Source of the DNA: Rhodospirillales bacterium
GTDB lineage: Bacteria; Pseudomonadota; Alphaproteobacteria; Acetobacterales; Acetobacteraceae
Reading direction: 5' to 3'
Assembly: GCA_028866445.1 (NCBI GenBank)
Contig: JAGWIE010000062.1
Location: 1 to 7,374, forward strand
Length of the DNA: 7,374 nucleotides
Below, one piece after another: positions 7,336 to 7,374 of this stretch; positions within the stretch are counted from its first letter, which is position 1; each line of letters opens with the position of its first letter. The notes under the pieces were generated by a model. That model was given only the letters and a program-made list of their open reading frames with translations, searched no databases and was not told the origin of the DNA. The position numbers and the translations under genes are program-made.

Positions 7336-7374
7336 GATATGTATGGATGAGCTGTGGTGAAAAGCCTTGGTCTA
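7304..7374 (-). CDS. OmpR-family response regulator, C-terminal end only
   Basis: On the minus strand, in a frame different from the kinase, the last 22 full codons before TGA at 7306-7304 include LIHTYRGAGYKL. This is the hallmark of the C-terminal winged-helix hairpin of OmpR/PhoB regulators. The protein would be the DNA-binding partner of the adjacent kinase. The rest of the gene, including the receiver domain, lies beyond the window edge. The two genes overlap by 32 bases, as is common for such pairs. The family call rests on this short but characteristic tail and the gene order. Confidence 0.85.
   Translation of the reverse strand, partial: DQGFSPQLIHTYRGAGYKLDEA

Overview
The window carries two convergent gene groups from a Gram-negative bacterium. 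The composition is moderately GC-rich, the Shine-Dalgarno sequences are standard, and lipoprotein and inner-membrane signals are present. The tripartite pump sequences resemble those of Alphaproteobacteria, perhaps Acetobacteraceae or a relative. That taxonomic guess rests on recalled similarity alone and is weak.

Plus strand, about 1-5583: a tightly packed operon for a tripartite RND efflux pump. The order is an outer-membrane TolC/CzcC-type lipoprotein (52-1452), a periplasmic membrane-fusion adaptor (1449-2510) and an inner-membrane RND permease (2512-5583). The first two genes overlap by four bases (ATGA) and the last two are one base apart. The lipoprotein start itself overlaps a TGA in another frame (TGATG at 50-54), so a further gene may lie upstream in the same operon. 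A strong intrinsic terminator (5629-5661) closes the operon. The proteins would form one continuous channel exporting a substrate from the periplasm or inner membrane to the outside. The substrate cannot be read from the sequence. The permease has an Asp-Asp pair in TM4, as in drug exporters, but Glu rather than Lys in TM10, as in metal exporters such as CusA.

Intergenic region, 5584-5934: it holds the terminator, a perfect 8-bp GC-rich dyad and one doubtful small ORF.

Minus strand, 5935-7374: a two-component system read towards the pump operon. The end of an OmpR-type response regulator (7304-7374, cut by the window edge) overlaps the start of a complete membrane histidine kinase (5935-7335). 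Its closeness to the pump suggests that it may control efflux, but the pump promoter lies outside the window and no binding site can be tested here.

I see no RNA gene, insertion sequence, CRISPR array or prophage. The window looks like a conventional efflux and signalling locus. The most unusual points are the mixed ion-relay residues and partial methionine triad of the permease, and a G7 tract at the adaptor/permease junction where losing one G would fuse the two reading frames.
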